From Bifidobacterium catenulatum PV20-2 (GTDB taxonomy: Bacteria > Actinomycetota > Actinomycetes > Actinomycetales > Bifidobacteriaceae): a stretch of 64,000 nt of DNA. The stretch spans positions 496,001 to 560,000 of the forward strand of contig NZ_CP007456.1 in the NCBI RefSeq assembly GCF_000800455.1, given 5' to 3'. The position numbers were made by a program, and so were the translations under genes. The notes under the pieces were generated by a model, which was given only the letters and a program-made list of their open reading frames with translations, ran no database searches and was not told the origin of the DNA. Below, in pieces: positions 47,982 to 55,977 of this stretch. Every line of letters begins with the position of its first letter. Positions within the stretch are counted from its first letter, which is position 1.

Positions 47982-48545
47982 ATGGATCAGATTCGATTGA
48001 CTGGCGTTCGCGCGGTCGGCAAACACGGAGTGCTTGATTTCGAACATGAGCGTGCGCAAACGTTTGTCGTCGACGCCACGTTGTTTCTTGATCTCGCGCC
48101 AGCCGGGCATTCCGACGACCTGCGGGACACCGTCGATTACGGTGCTATCGCCAAAGGAATAGTCGCCATCATCGAAGGCGAGCATGTCGATCTCATTGAA
48201 AAACTGGCGGATCGCATCGCCAATATGATTCTTGAATATCCTGCCGTGGCACAAACGCAAGTGACCGTGCATAAGCCGAGTGCGCCAATCGTAGTGCCAT
48301 TCGACGACGTGAGCGTAACCGTGGAACGTTCTCGTGAAACAATTTCGGCTGCATCGCAAGTGCATCATGCCATCATTGCCATGGGTGGCAATCAGGGCGA
48401 TGTAGTGGCCACCTTGCGTGACGCGGTGCGTTCGATCGACGGACTGACGTCCACTCAGGTTACGGGCATTTCGCCGCTGTACCGTACCGATGCGTGGGCA
48501 TGCCCGATGGTACCCCCGACTTTTACAATGCGGTTGTTTCCGTGA
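47982..48545 (+). CDS. folB: Dihydroneopterin aldolase with first part of HPPK (frameshifted fusion)
   Basis: Residues 1-115 are a full dihydroneopterin aldolase (GVRAVGKHGVLDFE, YGAIAKGIV, VTVHKPSAPI). Then comes the start of HPPK, MGGNQGDVVATLRDAV to GISPLYRTDAW, after which the frame reads unrelated residues and stops at 48545. The rest of HPPK continues in another frame from 48494. One missing G in the GGG run near 48496-48498 explains this: restored, the text runs on as DAWGMPDGTPDFYNAV. Start taken at ATG 47982; ATG 47964 is in frame. Confidence 0.85.
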   Translation: MDQIRLTGVRAVGKHGVLDFEHERAQTFVVDATLFLDLAPAGHSDDLRDTVDYGAIAKGIVAIIEGEHVDLIEKLADRIANMILEYPAVAQTQVTVHKPSAPIVVPFDDVSVTVERSRETISAASQVHHAIIAMGGNQGDVVATLRDAVRSIDGLTSTQVTGISPLYRTDAWACPMVPPTFTMRLFP

Positions 48546-49504
48546 CCACCAAGCTATCGGCAATGGAGCTGTTGCGAGGATTGCAGCGCATCGAAGCCGA
48601 ACATGGTCGAGTGCGTACCGACCATTGGACCTCACGCACACTTGATCTGGACATCATCGATTTTGACGGTCAGAGCAGCGACGATCCGGACCTGACGCTG
48701 CCTCACCCCCGTGCGTGGCAGCGTGCGTTCGTGCTGGGGCCGTGGCTGGCACTCGAACCCGATGCCAAACTGCCGGGCGAACATGCCGGTTCCGTGGCTC
48801 AACTCCTCCATGAATCGACCGATCGCGACCATATCGACGAAATCGCAGATGATTGGATGGTAGAAAGCCCGACCGGCTACGGTACCGACGACCTTGCCTG
48901 CGATGCCAATAATGCGGGCGATGCGGATGATATGGGCGAAGCGTATGATGCGATCGATTCCAGCGATCTGCCGGAAGGAACCGCCGCAGCCAAAGCGGCC
49001 GCACTCGCTTCTGCACAGCCAGAACCCGCATCGAAACGTGCGGTGATCTCACTCGACAGTCCAGCAACCGATGCCGAACAGCAGTTCCGCATGGCCATCG
49101 TCACGTTGGACGGCATTCCCGGCAACCAAGTCGAGGGCATCTCACCCCTCTACCATGTGAGCCAACTCGACGGACTCCCCGACAAAATGGCCGCGGTAAT
49201 CCAGATTTCCACGCGCATGGGCGCCCATGATCTGATTGAAGCATTAGGCAATGTGGAAGCCTCCGTCGGCGAAGACCTCGATCTCGACCTTATCGACATG
49301 GAAGGCGTGACGTGCGACGAACCCGACTGCAAGGTGCCGTGGCCCACCGCACGCAACCATGCCGCAGTGCTTGCGCCATGGCTTGACATGGATCCCGATG
49401 CGCGACTAGGCAAGGATCCGGTATCATTCCTGCTGGCCATGGCTCCCGATACCGCGCAAGTGGGACTGCTGACCGACAATTGGATCATCGGAGGTACGCT
49501 ATGA
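48494..49504 (+). CDS. folK: HPPK remainder plus a second degenerate HPPK-like half
   Basis: Continuation of the folB-folK fusion after an apparent frameshift. The beginning (MPDGTPDFYNAVVSV) and TSRTLDLDIIDFDG carry the HPPK substrate and Mg-site region. After an acidic, Ala-rich linker, residues about 190-335 repeat the same fold in weakened form: VEGISPLYHVSQ mirrors VTGISPLYRTDA, DLDLDLIDMEG mirrors LDLDIIDFDG, and AVLAPWLDMDPDA mirrors FVLGPWLALEPDA. GTG 48494 is probably not a natural start. Stop overlaps the DUF3180 gene (ATGA). Confidence 0.8.
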   Translation: MGMPDGTPDFYNAVVSVTTKLSAMELLRGLQRIEAEHGRVRTDHWTSRTLDLDIIDFDGQSSDDPDLTLPHPRAWQRAFVLGPWLALEPDAKLPGEHAGSVAQLLHESTDRDHIDEIADDWMVESPTGYGTDDLACDANNAGDADDMGEAYDAIDSSDLPEGTAAAKAAALASAQPEPASKRAVISLDSPATDAEQQFRMAIVTLDGIPGNQVEGISPLYHVSQLDGLPDKMAAVIQISTRMGAHDLIEALGNVEASVGEDLDLDLIDMEGVTCDEPDCKVPWPTARNHAAVLAPWLDMDPDARLGKDPVSFLLAMAPDTAQVGLLTDNWIIGGTL

Positions 49505-50052
49505 AAGCGCGCAGAACCCCTTGGTGGTGCTACGTTCTTGCTGCCGCATTAGGATTGCTGGCCGGTATAGGATTGGCGAAATATGGCGAGATTTCAGGTT
49601 TGCCATTGGTCGGCGCTCCATGGATCGTGCCCGTGGTGTTGGCGATTCTGGGATTCGTCGTGCTGTATATGGCATTGCAGATCCACAAATACACCACCAC
49701 AGATTCCGAAAAACGCGCGCAGCTGAAACCTTTGGACCCGCAGAAGGCGTTCTCCACACTGGTGTCGTGCAAAGCGTTGGGCGTGGCAGGAGCGGCGTTG
49801 GCCGGCTGGTATGGTGGGCAGCTCATCATGAGCCTGCCACATGGCGAAGCAACGTTCTACAGCCAAGCCATACTCGAATGCGCGATCGCGGCAATCGTAT
49901 GCATAGCCGATATGATCATCGGTATTACGGGGGAGTGGCTGTGCCAAATCCCACCAATCGACGGTCCGGAAAGCCCGAAAATGAAAACGGCCACGCAACG
50001 CAATCGTTACGCGGCCGCGGCTACCAAATCAGCGACACAATCGAAAGTCTGA
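49501..50052 (+). CDS. DUF3180 membrane protein
   Basis: A 183-residue protein with four membrane helices (about 9-28, 37-60, 88-108, 118-142) and a polar C-terminus. DUF3180 is the usual gene right after folK in Actinobacteria, and here too its ATG overlaps the folK stop. No function is known; the location suggests only co-expression with the folate genes. Confidence 0.85.
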   Translation: MKARRTPWWCYVLAAALGLLAGIGLAKYGEISGLPLVGAPWIVPVVLAILGFVVLYMALQIHKYTTTDSEKRAQLKPLDPQKAFSTLVSCKALGVAGAALAGWYGGQLIMSLPHGEATFYSQAILECAIAAIVCIADMIIGITGEWLCQIPPIDGPESPKMKTATQRNRYAAAATKSATQSKV

Positions 50053-50057
50053 TTACC

Positions 50058-50972
50058 TCACTTCTTCAGATTCTCCTCGGGAACGCGAATCATCACCTCT
50101 TGGGTCATGCAGGCGACAAGCTCGCCATCCTGCGTATACACTTTCGCCTGACCTAAGCCACGGCCGTGAGCTGCAGTAGGCGTATCCTGCACATACAAAT
50201 GCCACTGATTGATATCGATATCGCGATACCACCACATCGAATGATCGATCGAAGCAAACGAAATACCAGGCGTGGCAATACTCAACCCAGCGCGACGTAA
50301 TACCGGCTCCAACATCACCTGATCGCAACCCATCGCCAGCATCGCACGATGCATAACCTGCGGAACATCAACCGTGCCATCAGCCTTCATCCACACCATC
50401 TGCTTGCCGGAATCATTGCTGGCGCTCTTCTTATCGGCACCCAATATGATCGTGCGCGTCACATGACGAATGTCGAACGGCGACTTTTCCGCATAATATT
50501 TGGCAAACGAAGACTTCTCGGCAAATGGTTCCATAATCTGCTTCGCACTGGTCAATGTTTCCGGCTCCGGTACACCTTCCGGCATCGGATCGGCGAACTC
50601 AACACCCTCCTGACCCTGCTCCTGGAAACTGACGATGGCGGTAAGAATCGAACCCTGAGCCTGCGTGACATTCACACGACGAGCTGAAAACGAGCGGCCA
50701 TCACGCAGACTCTCCACATCAAACAGCAAATCCTGACGAATATCACCGGCAGAAATGAAATAGCCATGAATCGAATTCGGCAGGCGAGACGGCGACACCG
50801 TTTTGGACGCGGCCATCATAGCCTGCGCAATCACCTGACCGCCATACACGCGGCCAGTGGGGAAATACAGGCTTTCACCATTCACGTACGTGTGGTTGCG
50901 GTACATGGACGGCGTGCCCAGTTGAAGCACCTTTGCTAACCGTTGCAATGGTGTGATTGCCGTTTCTGTCAT
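50058..50972 (-). CDS. tesB: Acyl-CoA thioesterase II
   Basis: Hydrolyses acyl-CoA to free fatty acid and CoA. The 304-residue double hot-dog protein has VYGGQVIAQAMMAASKTV, HGYFISAGD, RDGRSFSARRVNV and, in the second half, SIDHSMWWYRDIDINQWHLYV with the TesB Asp/Gln-type catalytic residues. ATG 50972 has GAGGAG upstream; the frame extends to 51146 without support. Convergent with DUF3180, 5 bases apart. Confidence 0.93.
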   Translation of the reverse strand: MTETAITPLQRLAKVLQLGTPSMYRNHTYVNGESLYFPTGRVYGGQVIAQAMMAASKTVSPSRLPNSIHGYFISAGDIRQDLLFDVESLRDGRSFSARRVNVTQAQGSILTAIVSFQEQGQEGVEFADPMPEGVPEPETLTSAKQIMEPFAEKSSFAKYYAEKSPFDIRHVTRTIILGADKKSASNDSGKQMVWMKADGTVDVPQVMHRAMLAMGCDQVMLEPVLRRAGLSIATPGISFASIDHSMWWYRDIDINQWHLYVQDTPTAAHGRGLGQAKVYTQDGELVACMTQEVMIRVPEENLKK

Positions 50973-51119
50973 GACACTCCTCGATTCTTTTGAGTCGCAT
51001 AGGTAACGCTTCATTCCGGATTCGAGTCTACGCAAGGGCGGTAAATTCCGCCGGATTGTTTTGTAACGAATGCGTGAGAAGCGTGAACGGCAGGTAATCG
51101 TCAACGATTCACATACGGC

Positions 51120-51154
51120 AAAGCGCCGCACTTCGTAACGAAGCACGGCGCTTT
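51120..51154 (-). terminator. Hairpin downstream of ettA
   Basis: AAAGCGCCG.ACTTCG/CGAAG.ACGGCGCTTT stem with loop TAA, about 130 bases past the ettA stop. No strong T-run, so termination is only likely. Confidence 0.5.
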
Positions 51155-51284
51155 ACTGAAATACGGGGTTAACCGGCCCTGCAATGATGGACTTGCTTCG
51201 CAAGGCTCATTGTTGCCTTCCTTCGGCTGTCGCCTCACTCAGGCTAAGCCTACAGACTGTCCACAGGACTGTCTGCTTAACGGC

Positions 51285-52961
51285 TTAGCGCGTTAGCTTG
51301 CGATGGAGACGGTGGGGGCGAGCCGCGTCTTCGCCGAGACGAGCGACACGGTTCTCCTGATAGGCCTGGAAGTTGCCTTCGAACCAGTACCACTTGGCTG
51401 GGTTCTCATCATCGCCTTCCCATGCAAGAATATGCGTGGCCACACGGTCGAGGAACCAGCGGTCGTGAGAAATCACCACAGCGCAGCCCGGGAAGCCAAG
51501 CAGTGCGTTTTCAAGCGATTCAAGAGTTTCGACATCAAGATCGTTGGTCGGTTCGTCGAGCAGCAGCAGGTTGCCGCCCTGCTTCAAAGTCAAAGCAAGA
51601 TTCAGACGATTGCGTTCACCACCGGACAGCACGCCGGTGAGCTTTTGCTGGTCGGAACCCTTGAAGCCGAAGGACGCCACATACGCGCGGGTCGGCACTT
51701 CAACGCCGGCAACCTCAATGAAGTCAAGACCGTCAGACACGGCCTCCCACAGGTTCTTATTCGGGTCAAGGCCAGCACGATTCTGATCCACATAGCTGAT
51801 CTGCACGGTCTCGCCGATCTTCAACGAGCCAGACGTCAACGGTTCAAGGCCGACAATGGTCTTGAACAGGGTGGACTTACCCACACCGTTCGGGCCGATC
51901 ACGCCGACAATGCCGTTACGCGGCAGCGTGAAGCTCAAATCGTCGATGAGCACGCGGTCGCCGAATGCCTTGTGAATATGCTCGGCTTCCAGCACAGTAG
52001 AGCCCAGACGCGGGCCAGCCGGAATCTGAATCTCGGAGAAGTCAAGCTTCTTGTTGTTACGAGCCTCCTGCTCCATCTGGTCGTAACGTTCCAGACGAGC
52101 CTTGTTCTTAGCCTGACGGGCCTTCGGAGAAGAACGCACCCAATCAAGTTCACTCTTCAAACGCTTGGCGAGCTTGGCGTCCTTGGCGCCCTGGATTTCC
52201 ATACGCTTGGCCTTGGTCTCCAAGTACGTGGTGTAGTTGCCCTTATACGGGTACAGCTGACCACGGTCAACCTCGCAGATCCACTCAGCCACGTTATCCA
52301 TGAAGTAGCGATCGTGGGTAACGGCGATGACGGCACCCTTGTACTGGTGCAGGAACTGCTCCAACCACAGAATCGACTCGGCGTCAAGATGGTTGGTAGG
52401 CTCGTCGAGCAGCAGCAGATCAGGAGCCTCAAGCAGCAGCTTGCACAATGCCACACGACGGCGTTCACCACCGGAGCACACCGTTACCGGAGTATCCGGA
52501 TCCGGGCACTGCAGAGCATCCATAGCCTGCTCAAGCTGAGAATCAAGATCCCAACCGTTTGCAGCATCGATATCGTTCTGCAGCTTGCCCATCTCATCCA
52601 TCAAAGCATCGAAATCGGCATCCGGATTGGCCATCTCTTCGCCAATCTGATTGAAACGAGCCACCTTTTCCGCGATCTCGCCGAACGCCATCTTGATGTT
52701 CTCGCCAACAGTCTTGGTGTCATCCAGCGGCGGTTCCTGCTGCAGAATGCCGACGGTATAACCCGGAGTCAAAGAAGCCTCGCCATTAGACACGGTGTCG
52801 AGTCCGGCCATGATCTTCAGCAGCGTGGACTTACCCATGCCGTTCGGGCCAACAACGCCAATCTTCGCGCCTGGCAGGAAGCTCAAAGTCACGTCATCGA
52901 GAATCACACGGTCGCCGTAAGCCTTGCGGGCCTTGATCATCTGGTAAATAAACTCAGCCAT
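51285..52961 (-). CDS. ettA: Energy-dependent translational throttle protein (ABC-F)
   Basis: Ribosome-binding ABC-F ATPase that gates entry into the elongation cycle at the E site. The 558-residue product has two ABC cassettes: Walker A GPNGMGKST and GPNGVGKST, signatures CSGGERRR and LSGGERNR, and Walker B LLLLDEPTNHLD and LLLLDEPTNDLD. The arm and linker length match EttA. Starts MAEFIYQMIKARK. Its 5' end and upstream 230 bases are duplicated at 57.3 kb. Confidence 0.96.
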   Translation of the reverse strand: MAEFIYQMIKARKAYGDRVILDDVTLSFLPGAKIGVVGPNGMGKSTLLKIMAGLDTVSNGEASLTPGYTVGILQQEPPLDDTKTVGENIKMAFGEIAEKVARFNQIGEEMANPDADFDALMDEMGKLQNDIDAANGWDLDSQLEQAMDALQCPDPDTPVTVCSGGERRRVALCKLLLEAPDLLLLDEPTNHLDAESILWLEQFLHQYKGAVIAVTHDRYFMDNVAEWICEVDRGQLYPYKGNYTTYLETKAKRMEIQGAKDAKLAKRLKSELDWVRSSPKARQAKNKARLERYDQMEQEARNNKKLDFSEIQIPAGPRLGSTVLEAEHIHKAFGDRVLIDDLSFTLPRNGIVGVIGPNGVGKSTLFKTIVGLEPLTSGSLKIGETVQISYVDQNRAGLDPNKNLWEAVSDGLDFIEVAGVEVPTRAYVASFGFKGSDQQKLTGVLSGGERNRLNLALTLKQGGNLLLLDEPTNDLDVETLESLENALLGFPGCAVVISHDRWFLDRVATHILAWEGDDENPAKWYWFEGNFQAYQENRVARLGEDAARPHRLHRKLTR

Positions 52962-53178
52962 ATAAATCTACAATCCTGTCTTATCGTTGCAATTCCAACG
53001 TTTTGCTGGACCTGATTCCGTAATGACGCAAATGAAGAATGGCACAATCGTCCACGAGGTGTTCCGAACGGCCCGTTTTGTGTCATCCGCCGTTTGTTTT
53101 CCCGTGTCATCCCGGTGTCTGTCCACGCAAAAGCACCTTGTGGATTATCCCATATCCCATCGTCATGCCGCAACAGTG
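52929..53178 (-). repeat. ettA 5'-region direct repeat, copy A
   Basis: The 250 bp cover the first 11 ettA codons and the upstream promoter region. They recur without any gap at 57268-57517, with about 10 mismatches (about 96% identity), offset exactly 4339 bp. Confidence 0.95.
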
Positions 53179-53437
53179 GGCTATTCGACGTGTGCTCTGA
53201 TAGCGGTGCATTCGTGATTGTTGTATGCTGTCATCACGTGTAGGGGGATCCTCGATGCAACAGGATTGTCTGTCATGAAGCAAAACAGCATTTTACTAAT
53301 GCTTGCCCGTAATTTGTAAGCTCTACCCTAAATTTCCTTATTGAGAGATGACTTCCTTGATCTAGATGCTGTGCAATATCTAGCATGATAGGATGCATGG
53401 AAAGTTTTGTGTAATCATAGTTGAGTTGTATAGCTTG

Positions 53438-53671
53438 CTAATTAAGTTTTATCAGGCTCAGGCGTTGAAGATTGTCGATTGACATTGCCAAATGCATTTC
53501 TTCTTCTAGGGTGAATCCTGGCTGCTGGTCAAGATAGTCGAATATGAAAAATCTGTAGTCAGTGAGTTTCTCGTTTGCATCGATTTCTGTGGGTTGGATG
53601 CAAGGATATGTGGGGTGCGCTCGGAAAAGATTGGGGAATCGCGCATCACGAGCTTTCGGTATACCTCTCAT
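53438..53671 (-). CDS. Hypothetical protein, possibly a truncated gene
   Basis: A 77-residue frame in an AT-rich stretch, with AAGG upstream of its ATG. The C-terminus GFTLEEEMHLAMSIDNLQRLSLIKLN looks like a genuine protein end, faintly like the tails of abortive-infection Abi-alpha/DUF4393 proteins, but that is not firm. It may be the remaining 3' part of a larger gene lost when the accessory pocket formed. Function unknown. Confidence 0.35.
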   Translation of the reverse strand: MRGIPKARDARFPNLFRAHPTYPCIQPTEIDANEKLTDYRFFIFDYLDQQPGFTLEEEMHLAMSIDNLQRLSLIKLN

Positions 53672-53809
53672 GAGCCTTAAGGAAAAGAACTTTGCGACGA
53701 GCTGGATTTATTTATCACCAGTTCCCATGTGGCGCAGTATCTTTCACCATTGCGAGGGATGTGCAATATATATTTCTCATGGTTCAATGAGTCGGGTCGC
53801 TGATTGCAT

Positions 53810-53857
53810 CTATCTTGCATTGCAAAGTAGCGTGTGGTATCTTGGTATGCAAGATAG
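53810..53857 (+). promoter_or_regulatory. padR promoter with flanking 11-bp inverted repeat
   Basis: TTGCAT (53815-53820), 17 bases, TATCTT (53838-53843). The -35 lies inside CTATCTTGCAT (53810-53820), whose exact complement ATGCAAGATAG (53847-53857) sits just past the -10. The symmetry fits an autoregulated repressor operator. Confidence 0.7.
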
Positions 53858-53901
53858 TTGTGATGGGCGCAACGGTGGCATCGCAAAAGGAGGGAGAGAC
53901 G

Positions 53902-54282
53902 GTGCAGGGGAGAATCCCAACGCAGATGCTGAAAGGCGTCATCGCGGGTTGCGTGCTTGCCGTCATCGCGCAGGGAGAAACCTACGGGTACGAGATCTCG
54001 CAACGGCTGAACGGCTACGGCTTCGGCGATGTCGCCGAGGGGACTATCTATCCGGTGCTGCTGCGGTTGGAGAAAAGCGGCTGCATCACCGCCACCTATC
54101 GTGCCTCGGAACTGGGGCCGAAGCGCAAGTACTACACCATCACCGAGCAGGGGCTGGGTGAACTCGCGGGCTTCCGCGATGAATTCGGCATGCTGTCCGT
54201 CGCGGTACAGAACCTGTTCGTCGTCGGAGACACGGGCAACGGTGCAATGAAACCCAAGCAAAGCAAAGGAGCGCCGTCATGA
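53902..54282 (+). CDS. PadR-family transcriptional regulator
   Basis: A 126-residue winged-helix regulator: LKGVIAGCVLAVIAQGETYGYEISQRL, the recognition-helix region EGTIYPVLLRLEKSG, and the wing ASELGPKRKYYTITEQGLGEL. GTG 53902 is chosen because AAAGGAGG lies eight bases upstream; the frame goes back to 53815 but would include the promoter. It overlaps the next gene (ATGA), the common PadR plus small membrane protein pair. The inverted repeat at the promoter suggests autorepression; the signal is unknown. Confidence 0.92.
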   Translation: MQGRIPTQMLKGVIAGCVLAVIAQGETYGYEISQRLNGYGFGDVAEGTIYPVLLRLEKSGCITATYRASELGPKRKYYTITEQGLGELAGFRDEFGMLSVAVQNLFVVGDTGNGAMKPKQSKGAPS

Positions 54283-54944
54283 GCAGAGCATCCCGCCGTT
54301 TGCGGAAGATCAATAATGAGATGGAATATCGCATCGATCCGATGGATTTCGACGTTATGACCGACATCGAGTGCTACTTGGAGATCACGAGCCTGACCGA
54401 CATGCAGCGGCAGGAGGTGCGTCGCGACATCATCGACATGCTCATCGACGGCCGCCGTCGCGGGAAGACCGCGAGGGATATCATCGGCCGCGATTACCGC
54501 GCGTTCTGCGACGACATCGTGTCGGCCATCGCGCCGGAGTCCTCCTGGCAGCGGATGCTGGGTTGGATGAATTTGGCGTTCGGAATCATGGCAATGATGG
54601 GTTGGCTGCTATTGATAATCGGCGTCATCGATGGATGGAAGAGCGGCATGCTGCCGGACGTCCCGGTTCGTGTCGGGATACTTATCGCCTTTGCGATATA
54701 CGCCGTGGCAGCGGTGGGCTTGGTTAGGTACATCTCGCGCCATAGCTTCGACATGGTGAAAGCCCATCGCAAATTCAACAATCACGATGTGGTGTCCTTG
54801 GTGGCGTATGTCCTGGCACTGGTCTCGGGAACCGCTGTATCGACTTTCGTCACCATGTCGTTCCGAATGCCGGCGCTCACGCTTGCGGCAATCACCATCG
54901 TTGTCACCGCGCTTGCGGTGTTTCTGGATTATCGCGTCGAATAA
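54279..54944 (+). CDS. PadR-associated membrane protein
   Basis: A 221-residue protein with a cytoplasmic helical N-terminus of about 90 residues (LTDMQRQEVRRDIIDMLIDGRRRGKTARDIIG) and four membrane helices in the rest. Such DUF1048/DUF1700-like proteins regularly follow PadR genes and may act as anti-regulators or be the regulated target. Translationally coupled to padR. Function unknown. Confidence 0.75.
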   Translation: MSRASRRLRKINNEMEYRIDPMDFDVMTDIECYLEITSLTDMQRQEVRRDIIDMLIDGRRRGKTARDIIGRDYRAFCDDIVSAIAPESSWQRMLGWMNLAFGIMAMMGWLLLIIGVIDGWKSGMLPDVPVRVGILIAFAIYAVAAVGLVRYISRHSFDMVKAHRKFNNHDVVSLVAYVLALVSGTAVSTFVTMSFRMPALTLAAITIVVTALAVFLDYRVE

Positions 54945-55026
54945 CGTGCATTGATGCTAAGGCTGAGCCCCGGTGCCTTGAAGTCGATGAAGCCACAACT
55001 TGGCATGACAACGAAAGGGGCAGACA

Positions 55027-55323
55027 TGGCACGCAACGATGAATGGTCCGAACCGTCGGACTTGTACGCACAGCATACCTCGCAGCTCGTCGGCGAGGTC
55101 ATTCACCCCGCAGGACGCTCACCACAGGAGATTTGGACGGCATCTTCGCCGGGCGTCCACTTTCGGAACGGCCCGACAGCGGGCGTCGGTGATATGCAAG
55201 ATCTACTTGACGTCGGGCATGGCCTCCGTGGCCGACGTCAAGGCTAAGAAGGAATGCCTATCCAAGACCGCCGTGCTGCGCAAAGCGCTGGCGGCATACC
55301 TCAACGACTCCGCAACAGTGTAA
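55027..55323 (+). pseudogene. Frameshifted ribbon-helix-helix-like gene
   Basis: The frame beginning MARNDEWSEPSDLYAQHTS (AAAGGGG upstream) has the N-terminus of small bifidobacterial DNA-binding or antitoxin-like proteins, but after RSPQEI it leaves frame. A second frame gives DGIFAGRPLSERPDS, and a third gives KIYLTSGMASVADV and LSKTAVLRKALAAYLND, an RHH-like helix pair. At least two frame changes are needed to join the parts, so it looks decayed. No toxin partner is recognisable nearby. Confidence 0.6.
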
Positions 55324-55374
55324 AAAGTAAGATAGCAGTAAATCGGAGTAAATCGGAATTTTCGGAGGTGCTAT

Positions 55375-55977
55375 ATGCTTGATATTCAAGATGATATGAA
55401 TCAATACCTCGCATTTTCACACTATATCGATTGGAATGAACCGAGTGTGCAAAGAAAAGCCAAGGAACTAAAAGACTCCACTGAAGGCGAAATCGAACTG
55501 GCAAAAGCCGCCTACCATTTTGTTAGAGATGAGATCAAGCATTCATGGGATGTCCAAGACAAAAGAGTCACGGCAACAGCCTCAGACGCATTAAGGGAGG
55601 GCGTCGGTATTTGTTGGGCAAAATCTAATTTATTGGCCGCCCTATTAAGAGCAAATGGCATTCCTGCCGGAATATGCTATCAAAGGCTTACGTTAGGCAG
55701 TACGCCTGAAAGCGGATACTGCATCCATGCCTTGAATGCCATTTATCTGAGATCCATTGACCGATGGATTCGTGTAGATGCAAGAGGGAATAAAGAGGGT
55801 GTACAAGCAGACTTTTCTGTTGACGATGAACGTTTGGCTTTCCCCATTCGGAAAGAGTACGATGAGGTGGATTATAAAATTGTGTACGCTGAACCGTTAC
55901 CACAGACAATGAATATTCTTGAAAATAGTACAGATGCGCTATATATGTATCTGCATTTGTTGCCCGAAAGAATTTGA
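55375..55977 (+). CDS. Transglutaminase-like cysteine protein
   Basis: A 200-residue cytoplasmic protein with the transglutaminase-core triad: Cys in GVGICWAKSNLLAALLRANG (about residue 81), His in GYCIHALNAIY and Asp in WIRVDARG. Members are peptidases or cross-linkers; activity here is unknown. GGAGGTG precedes the ATG. The gene is clearly more AT-rich than its neighbours, with Firmicute-like codon use (AAA, GAA, ATA), so recent horizontal transfer is likely. Confidence 0.8.
   Translation: MLDIQDDMNQYLAFSHYIDWNEPSVQRKAKELKDSTEGEIELAKAAYHFVRDEIKHSWDVQDKRVTATASDALREGVGICWAKSNLLAALLRANGIPAGICYQRLTLGSTPESGYCIHALNAIYLRSIDRWIRVDARGNKEGVQADFSVDDERLAFPIRKEYDEVDYKIVYAEPLPQTMNILENSTDALYMYLHLLPERI

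Noticed and set aside
48484..48545. Programmed -1 frameshift in folBK
   Set aside because: No classical slippery heptamer plus downstream pseudoknot is evident; a lost G in a G-run is simpler, though not excluded.
51303..53015. 570-codon plus-strand frame opposite ettA
   Set aside because: Antisense shadow created by ettA codon bias; the ABC-F gene on minus explains the region.
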